A stretch of DNA of 23,814 nt, taken from positions 1 to 23,814 of the forward strand of contig JBKKCR010000070.1 in the NCBI GenBank assembly GCA_046712825.1, read 5' to 3'. The position numbers were made by a program, and so were the translations under genes. Source of the stretch: DATFGK01 sp046712825 (GTDB taxonomy: Bacteria; Actinomycetota; AC-67). The notes beneath the pieces are model-generated. The model saw only the letters and a list, made by a program, of their open reading frames with translations. It did not search any database and was not told the origin of the DNA. Positions 8,226 to 15,987 of this stretch are shown here, piece after piece (positions within the stretch are counted from its first letter, which is position 1; each line of letters begins with the position of its first letter).

Positions 8226-9254
8226 CTATCGTCCGGCCGCGACCGCGGCGGTGGCCGGAACGCCGTCCTCGCGGATCCGGTCGCCGAACGTCTCAAGCCA
8301 CGTGAACCAGTTCTTCACGTTCCCGGAATCGCCGCCGCGTCGCGTCGAGCCGGCCTGCGCGCGGTACCCGCCCCAGCGAGCGGCGGAGAACTCCGTCAGT
8401 TGACCGCCCGGGTCCGGAGTCCACTCCCATTCCTGCCCGGCGACGTTGTAAACGACCCGCTGCGCCCAGTCGTTCTCGCCCAGGTCGACGGACGCGGTGA
8501 CTTCGGTGGAGAGCATGTTCGCGCCGTGGTCGCCGAGCACCGCAGCCCAGTTGAAGTTCTGGCGTCCGAGGGAGAGGTGGCCCCACTCGACCGAGCCGTC
8601 TTCGAACTCGTTGACGAACACTTCCCACGCAACCTGGAGATCGTTGAAGTAGCGGAAGTCCTTCCAGTCGCGGCCGGCCGGCCAGTACCCCTGGTCGAAC
8701 AGCGTGTAGCCGGTAACCGGCTTGCCGAGGATCGTGCCTTTCTGGCGGAAGATATAGCTGCAGTAGAAGAACGGCTCGTTCTCGGAGGGGACGTAGAACT
8801 GGATCCCCGGCGGGATGATGTCGCCTTCGAGGTTGAACAGGTCCCCTTCCGACCACGTCAGATCGCGCGGCGTGATGCGAAGGTCCAGGGTCGCTTCCCC
8901 GCTCGCGTCGCGGCCGGGCCCGGCGCGTCGCATCAGCTGGTCCTGGAACACGAGCGCCTCGGGCGACATCTCGCGCTTGGTCTCGCCGCGCGCGGTGCTC
9001 AACGAGGACGGGTCGATGCGGAGGTCGCCGTCCCGCGCCTGCATCAGCCACAGGCCGGCGCTCATCGGCCCGATGAACTTTCGCTCGACCGCGTAGAGGA
9101 CGCCGTCGGCGTCGCGGTACCCGCCGTAGAGGTAGAGGTGCTGGAGCGAGAGACCGAACCAGTTGCGGGTCGGCATCATCGCTTCGCCGTTCAGCTCACA
9201 GGTGTCGAGGAGAGGCTTGAAGCCGAAGTCCCCCCGCGCGCGCGCCGCAGTCAT
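8226..9254 (-). CDS. Beta-rich protein of unknown function, copy 1 (paralogue of 14903-15901)
   Basis: A 342-residue protein starting MTAARARGDFGFKPL. The ATG at 9254 is chosen because GGAGGAGG lies eight bases upstream and because it then aligns with the second copy (MSRSQRFRGDFGFRPL). It has no signal peptide or membrane segment. Conserved between the copies are RGDFGF, WSEGD, the GTILG..VTG...FDQ block, an EDGS.EWGHL..GR block, a W-x-W pair near the end (WEWTPD / WEWVAD) and the C-terminal DRIREDGVPA. The alternation of strands and Gly/Trp-rich turns suggests a beta-barrel or calycin-like fold, distantly reminiscent of CrtC/AttH proteins, but I cannot confirm this. It is the first gene of the transporter/P450 operon and is divergent from the SDR hybrid gene. 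A role as binding protein or non-redox enzyme for the pathway substrate is inference. Confidence 0.8.
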   Translation of the reverse strand: MTAARARGDFGFKPLLDTCELNGEAMMPTRNWFGLSLQHLYLYGGYRDADGVLYAVERKFIGPMSAGLWLMQARDGDLRIDPSSLSTARGETKREMSPEALVFQDQLMRRAGPGRDASGEATLDLRITPRDLTWSEGDLFNLEGDIIPPGIQFYVPSENEPFFYCSYIFRQKGTILGKPVTGYTLFDQGYWPAGRDWKDFRYFNDLQVAWEVFVNEFEDGSVEWGHLSLGRQNFNWAAVLGDHGANMLSTEVTASVDLGENDWAQRVVYNVAGQEWEWTPDPGGQLTEFSAARWGGYRAQAGSTRRGGDSGNVKNWFTWLETFGDRIREDGVPATAAVAAGR

Positions 9255-9293
9255 CGCAAACGCCTCCTCCCCGAAGGGGCCACTTCGCAAATT

Positions 9294-9310
9294 GGTAAAC
9301 GAGTTATACT
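9294..9310. promoter_or_regulatory. Putative operator, site A, in the divergent promoter region
   Basis: GGTAAACGAGTTATACT lies between the divergent genes at 9254 (minus) and 9369 (plus). It matches 14 of 17 positions of site B (GTTAAACTAATTATACT at 14734). It is strongly AT-rich in a GC-rich setting. On the minus strand it contains TATAAC (9308-9303) with TGGCCC 18 bases upstream, a moderate promoter for the P450/transporter operon. On the plus strand TTCGCA (9284) is followed after 17 bases by TACTAT (9307), a weak promoter for the hybrid gene. An operator overlapping both promoters would control both directions. Confidence 0.6.
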
Positions 9311-9368
9311 ATATGTCCCGTCTGGAGGGCCAGAGCGCCTTCGGCGTTTTTGAGGGGAACGGGACAGG

Positions 9369-11993
9369 ATGGGACCTCGCCTCGGCGCACGCGTCCTGGT
9401 GACCGGCGGGACCGGCGCGTTCGGCTCCGCGGTCGTCGACCGCCTGCACCGCATAGGGGTCGAGGTCGTCGCGCTCGCGCGCCGCGAGCCGCCGAGGCTC
9501 CCGACCGGTGTCCGCTTCGTTGCCGGCGACGTCCGGGACGCCGAGACCGTCGAGAAGGCCATGGCCGGCTGCGACGCCGTCGCTCACCTTGCCTGGGTCG
9601 TCAGCGTGCTGTCGCCGCCGGAGGAGACGCGGGCGATCAACCTCGAGGGAACCCGCAACGTCCTCCGCGCGATGGAGACCACGGGATGCCGGCGCTTCGT
9701 CTTCTCTTCGTCGGTGACGGTGTACGGCTCGCACGCCGACCATCCGCAGCCGTACACGGAGGACGAGCCGACGATCATCGACCCGCGCTTCCTCTACGCG
9801 GCTCACAAGGTCGAGATCGAGAAGATGATCACCGACAGCGGCGTCGACGCGGTCGTCGCACGGGTCGCCCCCGTCCTCGGGCGCGACGTAGAGAACTCGG
9901 TCTCGCACGTGTTCACCGGCCCGGTGGTCGCCGGCTTGAAGGGCACGGAGATGCGTTTCCAGCTCCTGCATCAGTCCGACGTCGGGCGCTTCCTCGCCGA
10001 GGCGTGCTTGGGCGGGCCCTCCGGTGTGGTGAACGTCGCGGCCGACGACATCGTGTCCCTCGAGGAGATGGGCGAGCTCCTCGGGCGGCGCGTCGTCCAT
10101 CTTCGCCCGTCGGTCGCGCGCGTGTTGATGCGCGCCATGGCGCGCTTCCGGCTCGGCGAGCTCGACCCGACGGCGATGGACGCCTTGCAGTACATGCCGG
10201 TGGCCGACACGACGCGCCTCCGGGAAACCTTCGGCTTCCGATGCGCGTGGTCGACGGCCGAGACGATCGTCGACATGGCCCGCACCGGTTCGCGCTACAC
10301 CTATCTCGGCCTGAAGCGGGTCGACCTGCCCTGGCGGCTCCCGTACACGGATCCGTCGTACGGGCCCGACGTGCCGCCGCTCGACGGCGGCGAGCTCGTT
10401 CCCGCCGGGCCGCCCGAGCACGCGGGCGAGTTCGACTCGCTGATCGACCCGCGGTTCCCCGAGTACACGGCGACCAACCTCTCCGAGGCGTTCCCCGGAC
10501 CGATGACTCCGCTCTCGCTCCAGGTCTCGGCCGACGTCATGCGCGCCTCGGCCGAAGGGGTCCAGCGTTTCATCGGGATGACCGGGCCGGTCGCCCGCGA
10601 GCTGCACGCGCGAGGCGTGTCCATCTTCGGCGGGCGCGTGTACGTGAACCTCACCGCCGCTCGCCAGATGGCGCTCGGCATGCCGGCGTCGTCGCCCGAG
10701 CAGTTCGACAACCAGTTCCTCGGTGTCCCGCTTCCGAAAGGCTTCAAGTTGAAGGTCGGCCCCCGTGATGCCGTGCGGGCGATCCCACTGGTCGGCCGCA
10801 TCTTGCCGCGAACGCTCGGCTTCGGTCGCGAGGTACGGCGTGCCGTCGCCGAAGCCGACCGGCTCTACGCTCGGGCCAAGGTGCTCGAGGTGATGAGCGA
10901 CGAACGATTGGTCGCCCGCTTGTCGCTCCTTCACGACGAGCTCTGTCAGGTATGGACGGTCGCGTGCGTCGGCAACGTGATCGCGTCCGGCGCGGTGGGG
11001 CTCGTCGAGCGGAAGGCCGGGAGCGGCTCGGCCGGCGCCGTGCAGAGCGACCTCGCGGCGCTCACCAGCGCGCGGATGCTCCTCGGCGTCGAGCGGCTCG
11101 CGGCGTCGGCGAAAAGCGACCCGCATGTCGCGCAGACCTTGCAGGGCATGTCGCCCGTCGACGGGCTGAAGGAGATCCGCGCCTCCTCCCCCGACTTCGC
11201 CGCGACGATCGACGAGCTGATCGCGGCGCACGGGCACCGCGGCCCCGGCGAGACCGAGCTCGAGAACCCGACGTTCGGCGATTCGCCGGAGCTGCTGGTC
11301 GACGCGATCGCGAAGGCCATGCTGAGTGCGGGTCGCCGCGCCGAGCACGAGCGAACCGCGGGCCGCGCCGCGAAGCTCGCGGCGCGCTCGATGCAGCTCC
11401 GCGAACAGGTACGCGACGCCGCCATGAAGATCACGCACGCGCTGCGGCTGGCCGTGCGAGAGCGCGGGCGGCGACTGACACAGGCCGAGGTGCTGGGCGA
11501 TGCGTCCGACGTCTTCTATCTCAGCTTCGACGAGCTGCTCGATCCGCCGCAGGACGCGCGTTCGCTCGTCGATAGGCGCCGGGCCGAACGCGAGCGACTG
11601 CGCGGGATACGCCTCCCGCTGTTCTTCAACGGACGCTGGGAGCCGGAGACGGAGTCGCCGGCGAGGCTCCTGCCGGGCGAGAGTCTGTCGGGCCTCGCGG
11701 CCTCGTCGGGGGTCGCACGGGGCCGGGTTCGCGTGTTGCGTTCGGCGCACGACTCGCTCGAGCCCGACGAGATCCTCGTCGCCGAGGTGACCGACACCGG
11801 CTGGACGCCTCTATTCTCCTTCGTCGCCGCCGTCGTAACCGACCTCGGCGGGATGATGTCGCACGCGGCGGTCGTGGCGCGCGAGTACGGCGTCCCCTCG
11901 GTCGTCGGAACACGGGAGGCCACGCGGCGCCTCGCCGACGGTCAGATGGTGGAAGTGGACGGCACGACCGGCGTGATCCGCGCGCTGGACTAG
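9369..11993 (+). CDS. SDR (NAD-epimerase type) fused to rifampin-phosphotransferase-like substrate and phosphohistidine domains, copy 1
   Basis: An 874-residue hybrid. Residues 1 to about 335 are an extended SDR/epimerase with TGGTGAFG (12-19) for NAD(P) and Y143-x-x-x-K147. From about 360 comes a helical region with NLSEAFPGPMTPLSL (about 370) and GHRGPGETE (about 621), typical of the substrate-binding domain of rifampin phosphotransferase and related PEP-utilising enzymes. Residues from about 770 form the swivelling PEP-utiliser domain with GGMMSHAAVVARE, where His832 is the expected phosphohistidine. The ATP-grasp domain, normally about 320 residues at the N-terminus, is absent; the SDR occupies its place and the total length stays near that of rifampin phosphotransferase (about 870). 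The histidine would need charging in trans, as in split phenylphosphate synthase. The reaction is unknown. It is followed after four bases by the acyl-CoA dehydrogenase gene. Confidence 0.85.
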   Translation: MGPRLGARVLVTGGTGAFGSAVVDRLHRIGVEVVALARREPPRLPTGVRFVAGDVRDAETVEKAMAGCDAVAHLAWVVSVLSPPEETRAINLEGTRNVLRAMETTGCRRFVFSSSVTVYGSHADHPQPYTEDEPTIIDPRFLYAAHKVEIEKMITDSGVDAVVARVAPVLGRDVENSVSHVFTGPVVAGLKGTEMRFQLLHQSDVGRFLAEACLGGPSGVVNVAADDIVSLEEMGELLGRRVVHLRPSVARVLMRAMARFRLGELDPTAMDALQYMPVADTTRLRETFGFRCAWSTAETIVDMARTGSRYTYLGLKRVDLPWRLPYTDPSYGPDVPPLDGGELVPAGPPEHAGEFDSLIDPRFPEYTATNLSEAFPGPMTPLSLQVSADVMRASAEGVQRFIGMTGPVARELHARGVSIFGGRVYVNLTAARQMALGMPASSPEQFDNQFLGVPLPKGFKLKVGPRDAVRAIPLVGRILPRTLGFGREVRRAVAEADRLYARAKVLEVMSDERLVARLSLLHDELCQVWTVACVGNVIASGAVGLVERKAGSGSAGAVQSDLAALTSARMLLGVERLAASAKSDPHVAQTLQGMSPVDGLKEIRASSPDFAATIDELIAAHGHRGPGETELENPTFGDSPELLVDAIAKAMLSAGRRAEHERTAGRAAKLAARSMQLREQVRDAAMKITHALRLAVRERGRRLTQAEVLGDASDVFYLSFDELLDPPQDARSLVDRRRAERERLRGIRLPLFFNGRWEPETESPARLLPGESLSGLAASSGVARGRVRVLRSAHDSLEPDEILVAEVTDTGWTPLFSFVAAVVTDLGGMMSHAAVVAREYGVPSVVGTREATRRLADGQMVEVDGTTGVIRALD

Positions 11994-11997
11994 CGCG

Positions 11998-13191
11998 ATG
12001 GACCTCACCTACACGCCCGAACAGGACGCCTTCCGCGCCGAGCTTCGCTCGTGGCTCGAGGCCAACGTCCCGGACGGGCCCGGCCCGCGCGATCCGAACG
12101 AACGCCTCGCGTTCCTCCGCGACTGGCAACGGACGCTCGCCGGCGCCGGGTGGGCGGCTCCGCATTGGCCGTCCGAGTACGGCGGGCGCGGCGCGAGCAT
12201 CGTCGAGCAGATGATCTATCACGAGGAGATGACCCTGCGGCGCACGCCCCCGTTGCTCGGCGCGATCGGCATCGGATTGCTCGGGCCGACGCTGATCACG
12301 CACGGCACACCCGAGCAGAAGGAACGCTTCCTGCCGGCGATGCTCGACGCGACCCACCACTGGTGTCAGGGGTTCTCCGAGCCGAACGCCGGATCCGACC
12401 TCGCGTCGCTCAAGACCCGCGCGGAGCTTCGCGACGGCGTGTTCGTGGTGAACGGACGCAAGATCTGGACCAGCGGGGCGCAGATAGCGAACTGGCTGTT
12501 CGCGCTCGTTCGAACCGACCTCGACGCGCCGAAGCACGACGGGATCAGCTTCCTGTTGATCGACATGACCTCGCCGGGGATCGACGTCGCGCCGATCACG
12601 CAGATCAGCGGCGAATCGGAGTTCTGCGAGGTCACTTTCACCGACGTCGAGGTGCCGGCCGAGAACCTCGTCGGCGGCTTGAACCGCGGATGGAGCATCG
12701 CGCACACCACCCTCGGGCACGAGCGGAGCACGCTGTTCCTCGGGAGCACGATCCGATACGAACGGATCGTCCGTGAGCTCTTCGCCCTCGCGGGTGAGGC
12801 GCGGTACCACGGCGAGCCGGCTATCCGAGACCCCGAGGTTCGGCAGGAGCTCGCACGCGCGCTCGTCGACGTGTCGATCATGAAATACAACGGCTTCCGG
12901 AGCCTCTCGGCGATCCTTCGCGACGGCGAGCCCGGGCCGCAGAGCTCGATCGCCCGCCTGTTCGTGAGCTTGTTCGAGCAACGACTGCACTCGGCCGCGA
13001 TGCGTCTGCAAGGTCCGCAGGGCTTGCTCTCGCGGGGCTCACCTCACGTTCTGGAGAAGGGCCGGTGGCAGCGCGGCTACCTCCGCACGCGCGCGAGCAC
13101 GATCGGCACGGGAACGGCGGAGATCCAGCGGAACATCATCGCGGAGCGGGTGCTCGGTCTCCCCCCCGACCGGGAGCGGGGCGCGGGCTAG
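11998..13191 (+). CDS. Acyl-CoA dehydrogenase, IVD-type catalytic base position
   Basis: A 397-residue flavoprotein of the acyl-CoA dehydrogenase family, which introduces a 2,3-double bond into an acyl-CoA. Seen are YTPEQDAFRAELRSWLE at the N-terminus, WCQGFSEPNAGSDLASL (FAD/substrate loop), a KIWTSGAQIANW strand and the C-terminal TIGTGTAEIQRNIIAERVLG. Where medium-chain enzymes have the catalytic Glu (IYEGT) this protein has IGTGT. A Glu in the GHERST helix (Glu242) sits where isovaleryl-CoA dehydrogenase keeps its base. That pattern is common in actinobacterial enzymes for branched, cyclic or steroid side-chain substrates. It starts four bases after the hybrid gene's stop. Its own stop TAG shares the CTAG tetranucleotide with the stop of the converging ligase gene. 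Such enzymes are sometimes heteromers, and no second subunit is present here. Confidence 0.9.
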   Translation: MDLTYTPEQDAFRAELRSWLEANVPDGPGPRDPNERLAFLRDWQRTLAGAGWAAPHWPSEYGGRGASIVEQMIYHEEMTLRRTPPLLGAIGIGLLGPTLITHGTPEQKERFLPAMLDATHHWCQGFSEPNAGSDLASLKTRAELRDGVFVVNGRKIWTSGAQIANWLFALVRTDLDAPKHDGISFLLIDMTSPGIDVAPITQISGESEFCEVTFTDVEVPAENLVGGLNRGWSIAHTTLGHERSTLFLGSTIRYERIVRELFALAGEARYHGEPAIRDPEVRQELARALVDVSIMKYNGFRSLSAILRDGEPGPQSSIARLFVSLFEQRLHSAAMRLQGPQGLLSRGSPHVLEKGRWQRGYLRTRASTIGTGTAEIQRNIIAERVLGLPPDRERGAG

Positions 13192-14681
13192 ACGGCGAGG
13201 GTCGCGACCAGAACCTGCTTGCGGATCTTGCCCGTCTCCGTGCGGTCGAAGTCGTCCACGAACCAGAACTCGACGGGCACCTTGTAATGGGCGAGCCGCC
13301 CGCGCAACCAGTGGGTCAACTCCTCGGCCGTCGCCTCGGTCCCCGCCGCGAGCCGTACCCACGCGTGCGGAACCTCCCCCAAGCGGCCGTCGGGGACGCC
13401 CACGACCGCCGCCTCGGCGATCGAAGGGTGCGCGACGAGCTCGCGCTCGACCTCGACCGGGACCACGTTGAAGCCCCCCCGGATGATTACCTCCCTGGCC
13501 CGTCCGGTGATCGTCAGGTAGCCGTCGGCATCGAGGCTCCCGACGTCGCCGGTGGCGAGCCAGCCGTCGGCATCGAGCCGCGAATCGTCGGTTCCGATGA
13601 GGCTCGCCGAAACGTCTCCTCCCTGAACCCAGATCTCACCTTCGCCGCCCGGCGGCAGCACGCGCCCGCCTGCGCCGCGGATCTGAAGCTGGATGCCGGG
13701 CACCACACGTCCAACCAGTCCAGGAGCGTGCCGCCTTCCGTTGCGCAGGTCGCCGAGCTGCTCGAAGGCGATCACGCCGGTCTCGGTCTGTCCGTACGAG
13801 ATCTGAACCGGGATGCCGAAACGCGTCTCGAATTCCTCGCGGAGAGCCGGCGGCACCGGAGCGGCGCCGGTCGTCACGATCTTGGCCGGCGGCGCGAGGT
13901 CGCCGACGTCGGCGTCGAGCAGCATCCGCATCATCGTCGGGGTCAGCGCGAGGTTGGTTACGTGATGCGCGCGCACGAGCTCGGCGAAACGGCGCGGCTC
14001 GAAGCGCCGCACCGAGATGATCCCGCGGCCCCGCCATAGCGAGAACAGGGTCCCGAAGATGCCGGCCATGTGCGCCATCGGCGTCGCCGTCACCTGCCGG
14101 GGCGGCGCGGCGACCGGTACCGGCAACGCGTCGGGATCCACGGCGTTGGCGGCGATCCGATCGATCAACCCCCACGCCATCCGCATGCTGTACACCACGC
14201 CTTTGGGGCGCCCCGTCGTGCCCGAGGTGAACAAGATCAGCGCCGGAGCGTCGAGCCGAGCGAGCGGCGCGTTTGGCACCGGCAGGTTCGACGCGAAGAG
14301 GCTTTCCTCGTCCAGCGCGACGTCGGGCTTCAGGTCGAGCTCGGCGCTCGCGATCACGAGTGCGGGAGTCAGAACCTCGAGCAGGCCGTCTCGCTCGTGC
14401 TCCGGGAGCGCCGACGAGACGAGAGCCGGGACCCCGCCGGCGAGCCACACTCCACAGAGCGACGCGAGAAAGGCCGCGCCGTTGGGCGCGGTCACCGCCA
14501 CACGCGCGTCGGCCGGGATCGGCGCGATCTGCCGGGCGACGGCCGTGGCCGCCGAGGCCAGTCGCCGGAAAGTCCAGGTCTGGCCGCCGTCTTCGACGAC
14601 CATCGGCAGGTCCACCCCCGCCCGTGCCGTGAGCAACACGGCCGGACTGCGGACGGTCCCGTCGGATGACGCTTTCAGCAC
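13188..14681 (-). CDS. Acyl-CoA synthetase / AMP-dependent ligase
   Basis: A 497-residue ANL-superfamily adenylating enzyme. Motifs in order: LILFTSGTTGRPKGV (about 148-162, ATP phosphate loop), SYGQTE (about 296-301), DGWLATGDVG (about 369-378) with the ATP-ribose Asp, a GRAREVIIRGGFNV hinge, and the C-terminal TETGKIRK with the adenylation lysine near 485. It would activate a carboxylic acid, via acyl-AMP, to an acyl-CoA that the convergent dehydrogenase could use. The GTG start at 14681 has AAGGAG six bases upstream. A strong promoter on the minus strand (TTGACC, 18 bases, TATAAT) overlaps operator site B and leaves a leader of about 55 bases. The gene is monocistronic, converging on the dehydrogenase with overlapping stop codons. 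Substrate class is not determinable. Confidence 0.92.
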   Translation of the reverse strand: MLKASSDGTVRSPAVLLTARAGVDLPMVVEDGGQTWTFRRLASAATAVARQIAPIPADARVAVTAPNGAAFLASLCGVWLAGGVPALVSSALPEHERDGLLEVLTPALVIASAELDLKPDVALDEESLFASNLPVPNAPLARLDAPALILFTSGTTGRPKGVVYSMRMAWGLIDRIAANAVDPDALPVPVAAPPRQVTATPMAHMAGIFGTLFSLWRGRGIISVRRFEPRRFAELVRAHHVTNLALTPTMMRMLLDADVGDLAPPAKIVTTGAAPVPPALREEFETRFGIPVQISYGQTETGVIAFEQLGDLRNGRRHAPGLVGRVVPGIQLQIRGAGGRVLPPGGEGEIWVQGGDVSASLIGTDDSRLDADGWLATGDVGSLDADGYLTITGRAREVIIRGGFNVVPVEVERELVAHPSIAEAAVVGVPDGRLGEVPHAWVRLAAGTEATAEELTHWLRGRLAHYKVPVEFWFVDDFDRTETGKIRKQVLVATLAV

Positions 14682-14733
14682 CAGCCACTCCTTGACGGAC
14701 CGGCGACGCGAGCCGTCGCCCCGGCCCCTTACA

Positions 14734-14750
14734 GTTAAACTAATTATACT
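14734..14750. promoter_or_regulatory. Putative operator, site B
   Basis: GTTAAACTAATTATACT lies in the 221-bp region between the divergent ligase (14681, minus) and beta-rich protein (14903, plus) genes. With flanks it forms part of a 26-bp stretch (14730-14755) that recurs with one mismatch at site C. Read as AGTnnAAnTAnTTnnACT (14733-14750) it is a perfect interrupted dyad, which suits a dimeric repressor such as a TetR-type protein. Confidence 0.68.
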
Positions 14751-14772
14751 TTTCTAGCCCTTCACGGGTCAA
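14743..14772 (-). promoter_or_regulatory. Sigma-70-type promoter of the acyl-CoA ligase gene
   Basis: On the minus strand TTGACC (14772-14767) is followed after 18 bases by TATAAT (14748-14743), one mismatch from consensus at -35 and none at -10. Transcription would start near 14736, giving a leader of about 55 bases before the GTG at 14681. The -10 box lies inside operator site B, so a bound regulator would block RNA polymerase. Confidence 0.7.
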
Positions 14773-14830
14773 GGCCGCGGAGCGTGCTTCCCGGCCGTAT
14801 GCGACCCCTCATCTGGGGCCAAACAGGTGA

Positions 14831-14853
14831 AGTAGTATTATCTTTAATCTACT
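14831..14853. promoter_or_regulatory. Imperfect AT-rich dyad upstream of the second beta-rich protein gene
   Basis: A 23-bp inverted repeat with AGTAG at one end and CTACT at the other, and an AT-rich middle (TATTATCTTTAAT). It lies about 50 bases upstream of the ATG at 14903, where a plus-strand promoter is needed (TATTAT or TAATCT as possible -10 boxes, no clear -35). The reverse strand reads GATTAAAGATAATACT, a loose match to the site A/B/C element, so it may be a degenerate fourth operator. Confidence 0.45.
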
Positions 14854-14902
14854 GCTTAAGCCAGACCGGGGTCGAACGGCCGGCCGGTCGAGGGAGACCG
14901 CC

Positions 14903-15901
14903 ATGAGCAGATCACAGCGGTTCCGTGGGGATTTCGGGTTCCGTCCGCTCGTATCCACCTACACGCCGCGCTTGGAGGACATGCATCCCCAGGCGACGCC
15001 CTTCGGCCTGCCGCTGCAGGGGATCTGGGCGTACGGGGCACTGCGCGACGACGCGGGGAACCTGTTCGGCCTCTACCGGAAGATCGTCGGGCCGCTGACC
15101 TCCGGGCTCGGGCTCATGGCCGTACGCGACGGGCTGCTGCGCGTCGACCCGGCCTCGTTCCGCGCGGTCCGCGGAACGATCACACGCCGGATCGACCCCG
15201 ACGCGCACGTCTACGAAGGAGCCGCCGCACCCGGGGGGCAACCGCTGGCTCTGCGCGTAACCGACACGACGATGGAGTGGTCGGAGGGGGACGTCATGTC
15301 CTTGACGGCGACGCTCGGCGGCCCGGGATTCCAGGTGTACATGCCCTCACGCAAGGAGTCGGCGGTGTACGCCTCACAGCTGTATCGCGCGGAAGGAACG
15401 ATCCTCGGCCGGAGGGTCACCGGCTTCGCGCTCTTCGACCAGAGCTATATGCCGAGCGGCATCGACTGGCGTGAGAGCATCATCTTCGAGGACCTCGAGC
15501 ACGTCTGGGGCGCCTTCGCGACCGAGTACGAAGACGGTTCCCTCGAATGGGGCCATCTCGCGTTCGGGCGCGACGAATTCGCGTTCGCCGTCGTGGCGAA
15601 CGACCGTGAGGCCCTCCTCGCGACCACCGAAGTCACCGGCGGCGTCGACGTGGAACCGGACGACTGGGCGAGCCGCATCCTCTTCCACGCCGGCGGACAG
15701 GACTGGGAGTGGGTCGCCGATCCCGACGGCCGGCTCGGGGATTTCTCCGCCTCGCGACGCGGGTATCTCGCGCAGACGGGGTGGACCCGGCGGGTGGGAG
15801 AGGCGCGCAAGCCCGTGCGGTGGTTCGCGTGGCAGGAGACGTTCCCGGATCGCATCCGCGAGGACGGCGTCCCGGCCGCGACGGCCGGCGCACGGGACTG
15901 A
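14903..15901 (+). CDS. Beta-rich protein of unknown function, copy 2 (paralogue of 8226-9254)
   Basis: A 332-residue protein with the same blocks as copy 1: RGDFGFRPL, WSEGD, GTILGRRVTGFALFDQSY, EYEDGSLEWGHLAFGR, the WEWVAD tryptophans and the C-terminal DRIREDGVPA. The ATG at 14903 has GAGGGAG about eight bases upstream. There is no signal peptide, transmembrane segment or recognisable nucleotide-binding motif, so it is probably cytoplasmic and perhaps binds a hydrophobic ligand. Here it lies directly upstream of, and in the same direction as, the second SDR/PEP-utiliser hybrid, whereas copy 1 is divergent from the first hybrid. The constant pairing across two arrangements argues that the two proteins work together. 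Function unknown. Confidence 0.8.
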   Translation: MSRSQRFRGDFGFRPLVSTYTPRLEDMHPQATPFGLPLQGIWAYGALRDDAGNLFGLYRKIVGPLTSGLGLMAVRDGLLRVDPASFRAVRGTITRRIDPDAHVYEGAAAPGGQPLALRVTDTTMEWSEGDVMSLTATLGGPGFQVYMPSRKESAVYASQLYRAEGTILGRRVTGFALFDQSYMPSGIDWRESIIFEDLEHVWGAFATEYEDGSLEWGHLAFGRDEFAFAVVANDREALLATTEVTGGVDVEPDDWASRILFHAGGQDWEWVADPDGRLGDFSASRRGYLAQTGWTRRVGEARKPVRWFAWQETFPDRIREDGVPAATAGARD

Positions 15902-15906
15902 GGCCC

Positions 15907-15936
15907 TTGCCAACGTACAGTTAAACTAATTACACT
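15907..15936 (+). promoter_or_regulatory. Promoter of the second hybrid gene, with operator site C inside it
   Basis: TTGCCA (15907-15912) and TACACT (15931-15936) are separated by 18 bases. The spacer plus -10 box contain GTTAAACTAATTACACT (15920-15936), the third copy of the AT-rich element and one base different from site B. Transcription would start near 15943, so the ATG at 15988 gets a leader of about 45 bases, while an upstream start at 15943 would leave none. It gives the second hybrid gene its own promoter in addition to read-through from 14903. Confidence 0.65.
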
Positions 15937-15987
15937 TTTCTCTTGGCCGCGCCTGACAGAGCGGCTTCGCGGGTGAGGGACGGGCTC

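Noticed and set aside
6676..8403. A 575-codon plus-strand frame opposite the P450 and phosphorylase genes.
   Set aside because: It spans two real genes and their junction, and its translation is low-complexity Arg/Glu/Asp sequence.
9309..11750. An 813-codon open frame on the minus strand opposite the first hybrid gene.
   Set aside because: It is rich in Arg, Ala, Gly, His and Asp with no family motif, and lies opposite a frame with clear SDR and phosphohistidine motifs. Long antisense frames are common in GC-rich DNA.
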